Numbered from the stretch's first letter, positions 24,985 to 33,100 are shown. The stretch is DNA of 39,767 bases from Solibacteraceae bacterium (GCA_021324015.1 JAJPJX010000064.1:1-39767), one strand, 5' to 3'. Notes: a model not told the origin generated them from the letters alone. Program-made: numbers and translations.

Positions 24985-27425
24985 TGCTGCTGCCTCGGGT
25001 TCCTGTAGTCTCGAGGCGTCTCGTAGACCAAGGGATTGGCCGCCGGGGCGCCGCCGCCCCCCGTGGGGAAAGGATTGCCCAAGGTGAGATCGGGGAGATA
25101 GCCGCCCGCGGGCGCCTTCGCCGGCAAGTTCGTCGAAAACGTGGGGCCGATGCGGTATGGCGGGTTAAAGGTCATCTCCAGGGTTCCCAGCTCCGACCCG
25201 ATGAAGTTGTAAAACATCCCGTAGCCGCCCCGGATGACGGTCATGCTACCCCCGAACGGGCGCCAGGCAAAACCAAACCGCGGCCCCCAGTTCTCTTTGT
25301 TCGGGATGTAATAGTCCGTGGACCAACCCGCCTGCTGGGCGGTCTCAAAGGGGTACGCCGAAAACACGCTGGCGAAACCCGTGGGAGGATTGACCGGCGT
25401 ACTCCCGTTTTGCAATAAAACCAGCTTGGAAGTGGACAGGTCGAGCGGGCTATAGTACCTGTTGCGCTCCTGCCATGGGGATTGGTACATGTAGCGGACA
25501 CCGTAGTTGATGGTCAGCCGCGGGGTCGCCTGCCAGGTATCCTGTGCGTACCACTCCCAGTCGCGAGAGGAAAGCAGCGTGCTGTTGACCACCGTAGCGT
25601 AATTCGTCGAACTCAAGTCGCCCAACAGAAAATCCGCAAATGCATTTCCTTGAGAAGGGTTTACACCTGGCCAGCCCTTGCCCCCCGTCCAGGAGCCGGT
25701 GGCCCCGAAGCCGCCGTTGTAAGAACCAAGCTGAATCGTTAGGTGGCCGTCGGAACCGGGAACACTGAACTTGTATCCCGTCTCCAGGATGCCGGCTTTG
25801 AATGTGTGGCGCCCGTGCACTTTCGTGAAGTTATCCGAAATTTCCACGTCATAGGTCGGGAAATCGATGCCGGCGCCCCAGTCGCTCAACCCTGAGTATC
25901 CGGTCATCGTGACAGTCGGGAGGCCGCCCGTATTCTGCGCCGGGACCGCCGGGACCAGAGTCCACGGTTTAATGTTGAAGTTCTGGCCTTGACGGGCTTG
26001 GATGTAGTCGTGATAGGCGAGACGGAATTCATTGATCGCTGTAGCGCCGAAGGAATGGGTCTCGGTGATGCTTGAGGCCCAGTCTTTATCCCGGAAATTC
26101 GCGTAATTGCCATAGTTCGGCGGCGTGCTGCCGGAGGCCTGAAACCAGGGATTACTATTCGAAAACCGGAAGAAGCCGTTCAAACTGTCTTTGTCCGATA
26201 TCTGCCAATCCAAGCGTGATTCCAGATTACTCTTCGGGTAGCTGTTCTCGACCGCGGCCTGGTAGTTTGGTCCTCCGTTCGGCAGGCCAGCGGCATTCGT
26301 AGACAGGTTGGGGAGCGGCATATACGCGAGCAACGCATTGGCTCGCGGGTCGAAAGTGGAAGGATTGATGATATTGCCGGGGTAAGGTTGACCCGACGTG
26401 GGATTGTACAACTGGGTGCCCTGTTTGTAGAGCGCGGAGAAGTCGCCCTGCCGCATCGCCGCGGAGGGGAACGTCAAAGAAACGATGGTCGGCGAAACTT
26501 GGCGGAAATGGAAATAGTCGGTAAAAAAGAACAGCTTGTTTTTCTTGATCGGACCTCCGATCAGGCCACCATACTGATCGCGGTCATAATCCGGACGCGG
26601 CTGGCCGTGCGCGTTGTTCAGAAACGTGTTCGCGTTCAGATTCTTATTTTCCAGGTAGCCATACGCTTCGCCATGGAAACTGTTCGTGCCTTGCTTGAGC
26701 ACCATGGTGATTCCGGTGGTGCTGCGGAACTCGGCGTTCAAGGCTCCGCTGGCAACTTTGAACTCCTGCAAGGCGTTGGTGGAAGGCAGGGTGATCATGC
26801 CGAGGCCATAGCTCCCGGCGCCCCTGCCATTGGACGCGTCCTGCATGCTAACGCCGTTCAGATTCCAGTCGTCACCTCCCCAGTAGCCGCTGCCCGCGAT
26901 CATCGCGTCGGACCCGCTGAGGGCCACGCCCGGTACCAAGCCGATCAGCGTGTCGATGGATTGGGTCGACTTGGGCAGATCTCCGATGATTCTGGTCGGG
27001 ATGCTATCGGTGATCGTTTGGGTATCCGTATGCACCAGGGGCGCCTCGCCGTTGACCGCCACGGTCTGTTGCATGGCGCCCAGCGCGAGTGTGGCGTCCA
27101 CGCGCACAGTCTGGGAACTCAAGACGCGGAGGCCGGTTACCGAATAGGTGACGAAGCCGTCTTTCGCAACTGTGACATCGTAAAGGCCGGGCTGAAGCTG
27201 CGGGATGGTGTAGGCGCCGGAAGAATCAGTAGTGCCTACGCTTGCGATGGCGGTTTCCGCATTTTTCGCGACCACGCGGGCTGCCGGCACGCCGGCGCCC
27301 GAGGGATCATTCACCTGCCCAAGTATCGTGCTGGTAATGGTCTGAGCCCAGCCAGAAACGCTCATTAGAATGAACAGCACCAGTCCGGATACGACTCGCG
27401 CACACCACTTCACACTGCTCGTCAT
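24852..27425 (-). CDS. N-terminal part of the frameshifted second TonB-dependent receptor
   Basis: This Oar-like outer-membrane receptor starts at ATG 27425, with AGGAGGGAG a few bases upstream. It has a signal peptide (VVSGLVLFILMSVSGWAQ), a CarboxypepD_reg domain (ILGQVNDPSGAGVPAARVV), a plug-like region (LPKSTQSIDTLIGLVPGVAL, NLNGVSMQDASNGRG) and barrel strands (AYGYLENKNLNANTF, DRDQYGGLIGGPIKKNKLFF). Sense coding ends at about 24975 (NPRQQQWTL); the last 40 or so codons before the stop at 24852 are out of frame. A single missing base between 24975 and 24974 explains the break. Composition looks less GC-rich than the first receptor, by eye. The ligand is unknown. Confidence 0.8.
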   Translation of the reverse strand: MTSSVKWCARVVSGLVLFILMSVSGWAQTITSTILGQVNDPSGAGVPAARVVAKNAETAIASVGTTDSSGAYTIPQLQPGLYDVTVAKDGFVTYSVTGLRVLSSQTVRVDATLALGAMQQTVAVNGEAPLVHTDTQTITDSIPTRIIGDLPKSTQSIDTLIGLVPGVALSGSDAMIAGSGYWGGDDWNLNGVSMQDASNGRGAGSYGLGMITLPSTNALQEFKVASGALNAEFRSTTGITMVLKQGTNSFHGEAYGYLENKNLNANTFLNNAHGQPRPDYDRDQYGGLIGGPIKKNKLFFFTDYFHFRQVSPTIVSLTFPSAAMRQGDFSALYKQGTQLYNPTSGQPYPGNIINPSTFDPRANALLAYMPLPNLSTNAAGLPNGGPNYQAAVENSYPKSNLESRLDWQISDKDSLNGFFRFSNSNPWFQASGSTPPNYGNYANFRDKDWASSITETHSFGATAINEFRLAYHDYIQARQGQNFNIKPWTLVPAVPAQNTGGLPTVTMTGYSGLSDWGAGIDFPTYDVEISDNFTKVHGRHTFKAGILETGYKFSVPGSDGHLTIQLGSYNGGFGATGSWTGGKGWPGVNPSQGNAFADFLLGDLSSTNYATVVNSTLLSSRDWEWYAQDTWQATPRLTINYGVRYMYQSPWQERNRYYSPLDLSTSKLVLLQNGSTPVNPPTGFASVFSAYPFETAQQAGWSTDYYIPNKENWGPRFGFAWRPFGGSMTVIRGGYGMFYNFIGSELGTLEMTFNPPYRIGPTFSTNLPAKAPAGGYLPDLTLGNPFPTGGGGAPAANPLVYETPRDYRNPRQQQWTLTSSSRSGSNGWRAPPTWVRRFSTSFGMPSTSISPPSSNPT

Positions 27426-27516
27426 GTTTCTCCCTCCTGGACGGCCCCCTGGCGTCCAACTGCCCCAAACGTGCAACCGGGCGTTAGCAGAAAACGTAAC
27501 ACTGGTGCTTTTTGCC

Positions 27517-27522
27517 TGTCAA
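27517..27522 (-). promoter_or_regulatory. Possible -35 element of the second receptor gene
   Basis: On the minus strand a perfect TTGACA occupies 27517-27522, about 92 bases upstream of the receptor ATG. The -10 position 17-18 bases on (TTACGT/TACGTT) is weak, so the promoter is only tentative. Confidence 0.3.
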
Positions 27523-27556
27523 CCGCGCCGGAATTCAATTCAAACGGTTTGGCGAT

Positions 27557-28366
27557 TCAATGCCGCGCACGCCCGGGCCGTAGGGCGCGCTTCGCATTCT
27601 CCTTGCGGCGTGCCAGCGCGAGCGCGCTCCAGGTCTTGTCGATCGCGCAGACCTTGTAATCCACCAACCCGACCGCCATGGCCGACTCGCGGATCAGGTT
27701 CTCGCTGAGGCCGGAATCCGGCCGGGCCGTCTGCTTCGGCCAGAGGACCCAGAGCCTGGTGCGGCCGGCGATCGAACGCATGCGCGCGAGGGCTGCGCGA
27801 AAGGAATCGGGTTCGCGCACGAACCAGAGCGTCACATCGCGCGGCTCCGGCGGATCCTCTTCGATGGTGGCGCTGCCGGGGAGGCTTCCGAGGGCGGCGG
27901 CGTATCCGCGCGGGGCGTCGATCACGCCGACGCTGGCTCGCTCACCGATGCCGAGTTTCTGCGCCGCGGTGCGTCCGGCGTAGCGATCCATCATCTGCGG
28001 CGGCACGACCGGCGCCGCCGGGCTCTTCGCCGCATGCACCGCCGCGCCTACGGCGCCGCACGTGGTGTAGACCGCGTCGGGGAGCCAGCGGCGAACGGCC
28101 TCGACTTTGTCCGCAGCGCCGCCCACGAACACGAGCGGGACGTGCCGGGTGGCCCGGGCGCCGCGGAGGCCCGTCGCGAGTTCGCGGCCGTGCGAAGGCA
28201 GGCGCGACAAGTCGATGACCACCACATCCGGCGGCGACTGCTTGATCGCCCTGTACACGGCGCCGCCATCGCCTGCGGCATATTCGACCTGGTGGCCGGC
28301 GGCGCGCAGCGTCGCGAGGAGCGGAGCCGCCTCGGCCGCGTTCCAGTGCACCACCCGGACCCGCAT
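27557..28366 (-). CDS. Pseudo-receiver domain fused to DUF3052
   Basis: A 269-residue cytoplasmic protein. Residues 1-115 look like a CheY-type receiver (RVRVVHW strand, then VVVIDLSRLP with D52, then PLVFVGG). The N-terminal acidic pair, the Thr/Ser switch and the conserved lysine are all missing, so normal phosphorylation is unlikely. Residues about 130-255 match DUF3052-type proteins: TAAQKLGIGERASVGVI, then DVTLWFVREPDSF, LWVLWPK and finally GLVDYKVCAIDKTWSALAL. The tail is basic. It starts 9 bases after the E1-beta stop, so it is the last gene of the E1 operon. Role unknown; a regulatory or ligand-sensing role tied to the dehydrogenase is an inference. The DUF3052 assignment rests on motif memory. 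Confidence 0.7.
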   Translation of the reverse strand: MRVRVVHWNAAEAAPLLATLRAAGHQVEYAAGDGGAVYRAIKQSPPDVVVIDLSRLPSHGRELATGLRGARATRHVPLVFVGGAADKVEAVRRWLPDAVYTTCGAVGAAVHAAKSPAAPVVPPQMMDRYAGRTAAQKLGIGERASVGVIDAPRGYAAALGSLPGSATIEEDPPEPRDVTLWFVREPDSFRAALARMRSIAGRTRLWVLWPKQTARPDSGLSENLIRESAMAVGLVDYKVCAIDKTWSALALARRKENAKRALRPGRARH

Positions 28367-28375
28367 GCGCCGGCC

Positions 28376-29347
28376 CTAATACCGGTATAGCCAGCGGGCT
28401 TTTTCGACCACTTGTTCGGTGTTGGGCAGGAAGGCTTCTTCGAGCGGCGCGCTGAAAGGCACCGGGGTGTCCGGAGCAGTCACGCGCACGATGGGGCCGT
28501 CGAGGTATTCGAAGACGTTCTCGGTGATCAGGGCCGCCAGTTCTCCCGCCAGGCCGCCGGTGCGGGTGTCTTCGTGGAGCAGCAGCACCTTGGCCGTCTT
28601 GCGAACGCTCGCCAGCACGGTTTCCCCATCCAGGGGCAACAGCGTGCGCAGATCTACGACCTCGATCTCGATCCCTTCCGCTGCGAGGCGCTCGGCGGCT
28701 TCCAGGGCCACGTAGACCATGGCGCCGTAGGTCACGATACTGAGGTGCCTGCCCGGGCGGACCACGGCAGCTTTCCCGATGGGCACGGTGTACTCTTCGG
28801 CCGGCAGGTCTTCCTTGATGCGGCGGTACAGCCCTTTGTGCTCGAAGAACATCACCGGGTCGTTGTCGCGGATGGCGGACTTGATGAGGCCCTTGGCGTC
28901 GTAGGCCGTGGACGGAGCCACCACTTTCAACCCGGGCGTGTGCACGAAGGGCATCTCTGGATTCTGCGAGTGGTATGGGCCGCCATGGATGCCCCCTCCG
29001 GAAGGAGCGCGGATGACGATGGGCACGGCGGCGCCCCAGCGGTAGCGGCACTTGGCCGCGAAGTTCACAATCTGGTCATAGGCGCAGGAAATGAAGTCCG
29101 AAAATTGCATCTCGGCCACCGGGCGCAGACCCATCAGGCCGGCGCCGATGGCCGCGCCCACGATACCGGACTCGGCGATGGGCGTATCCACCACGCGCCG
29201 CTCCCCGAAGCGCTCCAGAAAGCCGGCCGTGATCTTAAACGCGCCGCCATACACCCCGATATCTTCGCCAATCAGGAAGACATCCGGATCGCGCTCCATC
29301 TCCTCCCACAAGCCCTCGCGGATGGCTTCCAGGTACGTGGTGGCCAT
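28376..29347 (-). CDS. 2-oxoacid dehydrogenase E1 component, beta subunit
   Basis: A 323-residue beta subunit of a thiamine-diphosphate E1 (pyruvate, acetoin or branched-chain 2-oxoacid dehydrogenase type). The N-terminus TYLEAIREGLWEEMERDPDV, then FLIGEDIGVYGGAFKITAGF, contains the glutamate (in GEDIG) that activates the cofactor. ETPI-type TPIAESGIVGAAIGAGLMGL and MQFSDF follow. The C-terminal transketolase-like domain has VVDLRTLLPLDGETV and LLHEDTRTGG. The end LPNTEQVVEKARWLYRY is typical. It starts 2 bases after the alpha-subunit stop. Pyruvate versus branched-chain specificity cannot be settled by eye. No E2 or E3 gene is in the window. Confidence 0.92.
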   Translation of the reverse strand: MATTYLEAIREGLWEEMERDPDVFLIGEDIGVYGGAFKITAGFLERFGERRVVDTPIAESGIVGAAIGAGLMGLRPVAEMQFSDFISCAYDQIVNFAAKCRYRWGAAVPIVIRAPSGGGIHGGPYHSQNPEMPFVHTPGLKVVAPSTAYDAKGLIKSAIRDNDPVMFFEHKGLYRRIKEDLPAEEYTVPIGKAAVVRPGRHLSIVTYGAMVYVALEAAERLAAEGIEIEVVDLRTLLPLDGETVLASVRKTAKVLLLHEDTRTGGLAGELAALITENVFEYLDGPIVRVTAPDTPVPFSAPLEEAFLPNTEQVVEKARWLYRY

Positions 29348-29349
29348 GA

Positions 29350-30363
29350 CTATCGCTTTTCGTAGACGTTGTCCAGCAGTTCGGATGGATCGGGGAACGG
29401 GCTGTTCTCCGCCCAGCGGACCGCCTCATCCACTTCGCGGCGCACCTCGTTGCGCCACTCCTCCAGGTCGGACGCATCCGCCCATCCGCGCTCGCCCATC
29501 AAGCGCTCCAGGCGGTCGATGGGATCCTTGCGGCCCCATTCCTCCCAGAGGTGCTTGGGCACGTACTCGGCAGCGTCGTGCGCGGAGTGGCCGGTCATGC
29601 GGAAGGTCTTGCACTCGATGAGGTAGGGCCCCAGACCTTCGCGGGCGTGGGCCACCGCGCGCCGGGTGGCCGCATGGATGGCAATGACGTCATTGCCATC
29701 CACCACTTCAGCGGGGATCCCGTAGCCCGGCCCCCGGTCCGCCACGTTGGCGCAAGCCATCTGCTTTTCGAGCGGCGTGGAGTAGGCGTACTGGTTGTTG
29801 TTGCAGATCAACACCAACGGCAGTTTCTGCACGGCAGCCAGGTTAATGCCTTCGTGCCAGTCGCCCCGGCTGGTGGCTCCGTCGCCGAAATAGCAGAACG
29901 CCGCGTTGCGCGTGCCCTTGTACTTCAACGCCAGGGCGGCCCCGGCGGCCACCGGCACGCATGCGGCCATGGCGCTGATGATGGAGACGATGTTCAGCCG
30001 GATATCACCCATGTGCATGTTGCCGTCTTTGCCGCGGGTGAGCCCGCCCACGCGCCCCATGTACTGCGCGAAAATCTGCCGCGGATGCACACCCCGGATC
30101 AGGAAAACGGCCATATCCCGATGCGACGGGAACATCACATCTTCGGGTTCGGCCACCAGGGCCGTCCCCACCGGGATGGCTTCCTGTCCCCGGCCCACGT
30201 ACACGCCGCCCACGATCTTGCCCTGCCGGTACAACTTGCGCTCGATGCGGTCCTCCACCTCCCGCATCATGCTCATGTAGTACAGGAACTGGCGTGCAAG
30301 GGACGCCTCGGGATCAGCTAGCTTCGTTGATTCGAGAGAAGTTGTGGCCTGAACCGCGCTCAT
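29350..30363 (-). CDS. 2-oxoacid dehydrogenase E1 component, alpha subunit
   Basis: A 337-residue alpha subunit. The thiamine-diphosphate motif is complete: GDGATSRGDWHEGINLAAVQ (160-179), then LPLVLICNNNQYA ending at the metal-binding NN. FPSHRDMAVFLIRGV, GKDGNMHMGD and the phosphorylation-loop-like KTFRMTGHSAHD are also present. With the beta subunit it forms the heterotetramer that decarboxylates a 2-oxoacid and passes the acyl group to lipoyl E2. The ATG at 30363 has GAGG 9 bases upstream and is preferred to a TTG at 30369. A minus-strand TATACT (30389-30394) could be its -10 element, but the -35 region is poor. It heads the operon alpha, beta, pseudo-receiver. Confidence 0.92.
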   Translation of the reverse strand: MSAVQATTSLESTKLADPEASLARQFLYYMSMMREVEDRIERKLYRQGKIVGGVYVGRGQEAIPVGTALVAEPEDVMFPSHRDMAVFLIRGVHPRQIFAQYMGRVGGLTRGKDGNMHMGDIRLNIVSIISAMAACVPVAAGAALALKYKGTRNAAFCYFGDGATSRGDWHEGINLAAVQKLPLVLICNNNQYAYSTPLEKQMACANVADRGPGYGIPAEVVDGNDVIAIHAATRRAVAHAREGLGPYLIECKTFRMTGHSAHDAAEYVPKHLWEEWGRKDPIDRLERLMGERGWADASDLEEWRNEVRREVDEAVRWAENSPFPDPSELLDNVYEKR

Positions 30364-30412
30364 GGGCAAAGCCTCGCTGTAAGCCAGTAGTATACGTCAT
30401 TCGAGGTTTGAG

Positions 30413-30428
30413 CCGGCGAAACCGCCGG
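30413..30428 (-). terminator. Small hairpin after the Tat oxidoreductase gene
   Basis: CCGGCG-AAAC-CGCCGG lies 2 bases beyond the stop of the oxidoreductase (minus strand). It forms a 6-base stem with a 4-base loop but has no T tract, so it is at best a weak or Rho-assisted terminator. It also separates this gene from the E1 operon promoter. Confidence 0.3.
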
Positions 30429-30430
30429 TC

Positions 30431-31735
30431 CTACGCAAACTTGTACTGCCCCGGAACCGGGAGCGGAGTGACCTCCAGTTTTTCGTCGTAGCTGAAAGCT
30501 TTGGGCTGGAGGTCCAGGTCGGAGGCCATCATCTGGTCCCACGTGATCTCCTGGCCGGAGTAGGCGGATTCCCGGCCCATGATGGCGGTCATGGTGCTCT
30601 CCGCCACTGCCATGACGTCGTTGATGTAAGGACCCTGGCCGCGGATGCTCTTCACCATGGCGATGTGCTCCTGGACATACGGGTCCTGCCCCTTGACTCC
30701 CATATCATGCCCATTGGTGCGGCCCTTCGTGCCCACGAACAACTCAGAAACGTTCTGGTAGCTGCCGCGCGGATACTGGCGGCAGTGGCTGGACATGTGC
30801 ACGCCGTTGGGGTACACGAAATCGGCATCAATGTGGTCGTAAATGTTGCCGTAGACTTCCTCGCGCGGACGCCAAGCCACGCCGCCGGAAGCGAACACCT
30901 TCGCCGGGTGTGTGCCCATGAACCAGTTGCACACATCGATGTTGTGCAGGTGCTGCTCCACGATCTGGTCGCCGCAGACCCACACGAAGGAGTACCAGTT
31001 GCGGTTCTGGAAAACCATGTCGCTCCACTTGGGGTCGCGCGCGCCCTTGGGGCCGGGCCAGGCGGCGCCCTGGAACTGGAGCACCGGCCCGCCCACCCAG
31101 TAGGCATAGCAGGCCACGATATCGCCGATGGCTCCGTCCCGCAGTTTTTGCAGGGTTTCCACGTACTCCTGCTGGTTGCGCCGCTGGGCGCCGGACATCA
31201 CCGTGAGTTTCAGCTCTTCGGCTTTCTTCGCGGCAGCCATCACCTTTCGGACCCCCACCGGATCGGTGCCAAAGGGTTTTTCCGCAAAGATGTGCTTTTT
31301 GGCCTCGACGGCGGCCACGAAGTGCTCGGGGCGGTAGCCGGGCGGGGTGGCCAGCATGACGATATCGATGTCCGAGGCCAAAACTTTCCGGTAAGCGTCG
31401 AAACCCACGAAGTGGTGGTCCGGGTCCACCTTCACCTTGCTTTCGAGGCTGCCGTATTTGCCGCCATGCTTGATTTCCGCCAGGGACTTTTCGAGCCGGT
31501 CCTCGAAGATGTCGCCCATGGCGGCCAGTTCGACGTTTTCGTTACCGTAGAGAAGTTGCTGCGCCGCCTGTGTGCCGCGCCCGCCGCAACCCACCAGGCC
31601 GGCTTTGAGTCTTTCATTGCCGGCACCCCGCACGAGTTCCGGCTGGATGATGGTGAACGCGCTCACACCGGCGCCGACGGCGGTGGATCCCTTCAGAAAC
31701 GACCTTCTGGAAAGTTCGCTCGGGCTGTCTGACAT
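30431..31735 (-). CDS. Second Tat-exported Gfo/Idh/MocA family oxidoreductase
   Basis: A 434-residue protein with a clear twin-arginine signal (LSRRSFLKGSTAVGAGVSA). The Rossmann motif is KAGLVGCGGRGTQAAQ, the EKP motif is FAEKPFGTDP, and the second-domain histidine region is QIVEQHLHNIDVCNWFMG. Together these are typical of exported sugar-dehydrogenase-like proteins of Bryobacterales and Planctomycetes. The start at 31735 has GGGAGGGG about 7 bases upstream; the long upstream open frame to 32761 is antisense to other genes and rejected. The protein is only distantly similar to the oxidoreductase at 11585-12895, so they are not a recent duplication. It is divergent from the membrane/PEGA pair. 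The substrate is unknown. Confidence 0.9.
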   Translation of the reverse strand: MSDSPSELSRRSFLKGSTAVGAGVSAFTIIQPELVRGAGNERLKAGLVGCGGRGTQAAQQLLYGNENVELAAMGDIFEDRLEKSLAEIKHGGKYGSLESKVKVDPDHHFVGFDAYRKVLASDIDIVMLATPPGYRPEHFVAAVEAKKHIFAEKPFGTDPVGVRKVMAAAKKAEELKLTVMSGAQRRNQQEYVETLQKLRDGAIGDIVACYAYWVGGPVLQFQGAAWPGPKGARDPKWSDMVFQNRNWYSFVWVCGDQIVEQHLHNIDVCNWFMGTHPAKVFASGGVAWRPREEVYGNIYDHIDADFVYPNGVHMSSHCRQYPRGSYQNVSELFVGTKGRTNGHDMGVKGQDPYVQEHIAMVKSIRGQGPYINDVMAVAESTMTAIMGRESAYSGQEITWDQMMASDLDLQPKAFSYDEKLEVTPLPVPGQYKFA

Positions 31736-31843
31736 CTTTCGCCCCTCCCTGGGCTCCAAAACAGACAATTGTATCCCCATAACAGGACAGGCGGTGCCAC
31801 CGTCCGGCGCGCGATTTGAGTATACTTTCAGACAATTTCCCAT
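31736..31843. promoter_or_regulatory. Divergent promoter region with a repeated 9-mer
   Basis: A rightward TATACT (31821-31826) and a leftward TACAAT (31768-31773) are plausible -10 elements; neither has a good -35. The 9-mer CAGACAATT occurs twice (31762-31770 and 31829-31837), each overlapping or next to one of these elements. A shared regulator site is possible. Confidence 0.35.
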
Positions 31844-32347
31844 ATGTCCGCACGCCCGCGAAGCTCGCACTTCTACGTGGCTTTGGCCGCGCTGGTGGCG
31901 CTGTTGTGCGGACTGGAGAGCCTGGTAGGCTCGCTTCCCTTCGCCGAACAGATGCTGGCCAAGCTCTCGGATTTCCAGTTGAAGGAGCTGGAAACCTACA
32001 TCGAAATGAACAAGCTGCTCACCACTTTGGCTACGCTGGCCATTGGAGCCACGACCGGTTTCGCCGTCAACCGGGGAGCAGCCGCGCCCCTGGCGCCGGC
32101 AGACGTGCGCAAAGCGGTGGCAAGCTGGACGCTTTCCGGCGTCTCGCTCTATGCCGGACATTTCGCCTATCAGCAGGTGATCTGGATGCTCGATCAGCGA
32201 TTCTTCAACCTCTTTTACCCTCGCGTGTGGTGGCCCACGCAGGCCCAGTTCTGGACCTTCCTGGTCTCCGTTATCGTGCTGGCCGACTTCATTCACGGCA
32301 ACCTGACGCGCCCGGCCGGAGCGGGGAGTGTCGGAGGGCGGCCGTGA
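31844..32347 (+). CDS. Small membrane protein of unknown function
   Basis: A 167-residue protein with about four hydrophobic segments: FYVALAALVALLCGLESLVG near the N-terminus, TTLATLAIGATTGFAV, SGVSLYAGHFAYQQVIWML and FWTFLVSVIVLADFI. Between the first two is an amphipathic helix (LSDFQLKELETYIEMNKLL). No family is recognised and no catalytic motif is seen. The stop overlaps the start of the PEGA gene (GTGA), so the two proteins are probably made together and may form an envelope complex. Confidence 0.65.
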   Translation: MSARPRSSHFYVALAALVALLCGLESLVGSLPFAEQMLAKLSDFQLKELETYIEMNKLLTTLATLAIGATTGFAVNRGAAAPLAPADVRKAVASWTLSGVSLYAGHFAYQQVIWMLDQRFFNLFYPRVWWPTQAQFWTFLVSVIVLADFIHGNLTRPAGAGSVGGRP

Positions 32348-32973
32348 GACGCGTGGCCGGCGGTTTCCTGCTGGCGGCCGCCGCCTTCGCCCAGGGCTCG
32401 TTCGATCTGAGCGGCACGGTGCGCCAGACCCTGGCGGACTGGCAGAAAAACACAGGCATCGGCATTGAAACAGAGGCGGAAAGCCGCATCCGCCACGATG
32501 TGGGCGAGGCCTGGCCCCGTCTGGAAGAACTGGTCCGCCTGCAGGCGCCTTATGAGGCCTCTCCGGAGCCCTTGACCCGGATGCTGGTGCGGACCTATTG
32601 CTTCGACCTCCGGGATGCGCTCCTGCGCCAGGCTCGGCCGTTCGCGCGCGCCCGCCAGGCCCGAACCTTGGCGTTCCAGGCACCTGCGTCCGGGCTGCGA
32701 CTGCGGGATGCGGACGTGCTGCACTTCTCTTTTCTGGACTTCCTGAGCGGGTTTTTCCCACGCCTCCAGCCGGTGGGCTACCTGCAAGTCACGTCCAAGC
32801 CGGACCGCGCCGACATCACCATCGACAACCAGCCCAAGGGGTTTACAAACCGCGTCTTTGTGGTCTCCCCGGGCTCTCATACCGTGGCAATTGAATCCCC
32901 GAAAATCGTGCGACGCTGCCGCCGCACCGTGCAGGTTGCGCCCGGACGCCAGATCTCGCTGCATTGCCCGTAG
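32344..32973 (+). CDS. Secreted PEGA-domain protein
   Basis: A 209-residue protein that starts at GTG 32344, overlapping the previous stop by 4 bases. A signal peptide (VRRVAGGFLLAAAAFAQG) precedes a charged alpha-helical region of about 110 residues (LEELVRLQAPYEAS, DLRDALLRQARPFARARQAR). The C-terminal PEGA-like beta domain spans about residues 155-200: YLQVTSKPDRADITIDNQP, then VFVVSPGSHTVAIESPK. PEGA domains are usually surface or cell-wall associated carbohydrate- or protein-binding modules. Two cysteines near the end (RRCRR, LHCP) could form a disulfide. No function can be assigned beyond a secreted binding role, with the membrane protein as probable partner. Confidence 0.65.
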   Translation: MRRVAGGFLLAAAAFAQGSFDLSGTVRQTLADWQKNTGIGIETEAESRIRHDVGEAWPRLEELVRLQAPYEASPEPLTRMLVRTYCFDLRDALLRQARPFARARQARTLAFQAPASGLRLRDADVLHFSFLDFLSGFFPRLQPVGYLQVTSKPDRADITIDNQPKGFTNRVFVVSPGSHTVAIESPKIVRRCRRTVQVAPGRQISLHCP

Positions 32974-33037
32974 GTTTGCCGCTCATCTTTGTCCGGCAAC
33001 CTTTTGACCCAGCGCAGCAGCCATCCAGGCAGCAATC

Positions 33038-33067
33038 TTGACTTTTTTGTACAGATTAATCTAGGCT
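33038..33067 (+). promoter_or_regulatory. Candidate SUF promoter with palindromic operator
   Basis: TTGACT (33038-33043), an 18-base spacer and TAGGCT (33062-33067, 3 of 6) form a weak promoter about 34 bases before sufB. A perfect 10-base palindrome AGATTAATCT (33053-33062) fills the spacer and touches the -10. This is where a repressor such as the Rrf2 protein encoded at the end of the operon could bind. The link to that regulator is inferred from context only. Confidence 0.4.
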
Positions 33068-33100
33068 GAAAGTGAAGCGGCTATCCCTGGAGGATCGCGA

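Noticed and set aside
31736-32761. An N-terminal extension of the second Tat oxidoreductase to 776 residues
   Set aside because: It lacks similarity to the family, overlaps the opposite-strand membrane and PEGA genes, and would bury the Tat signal; the ATG at 31735 has a good ribosome site.
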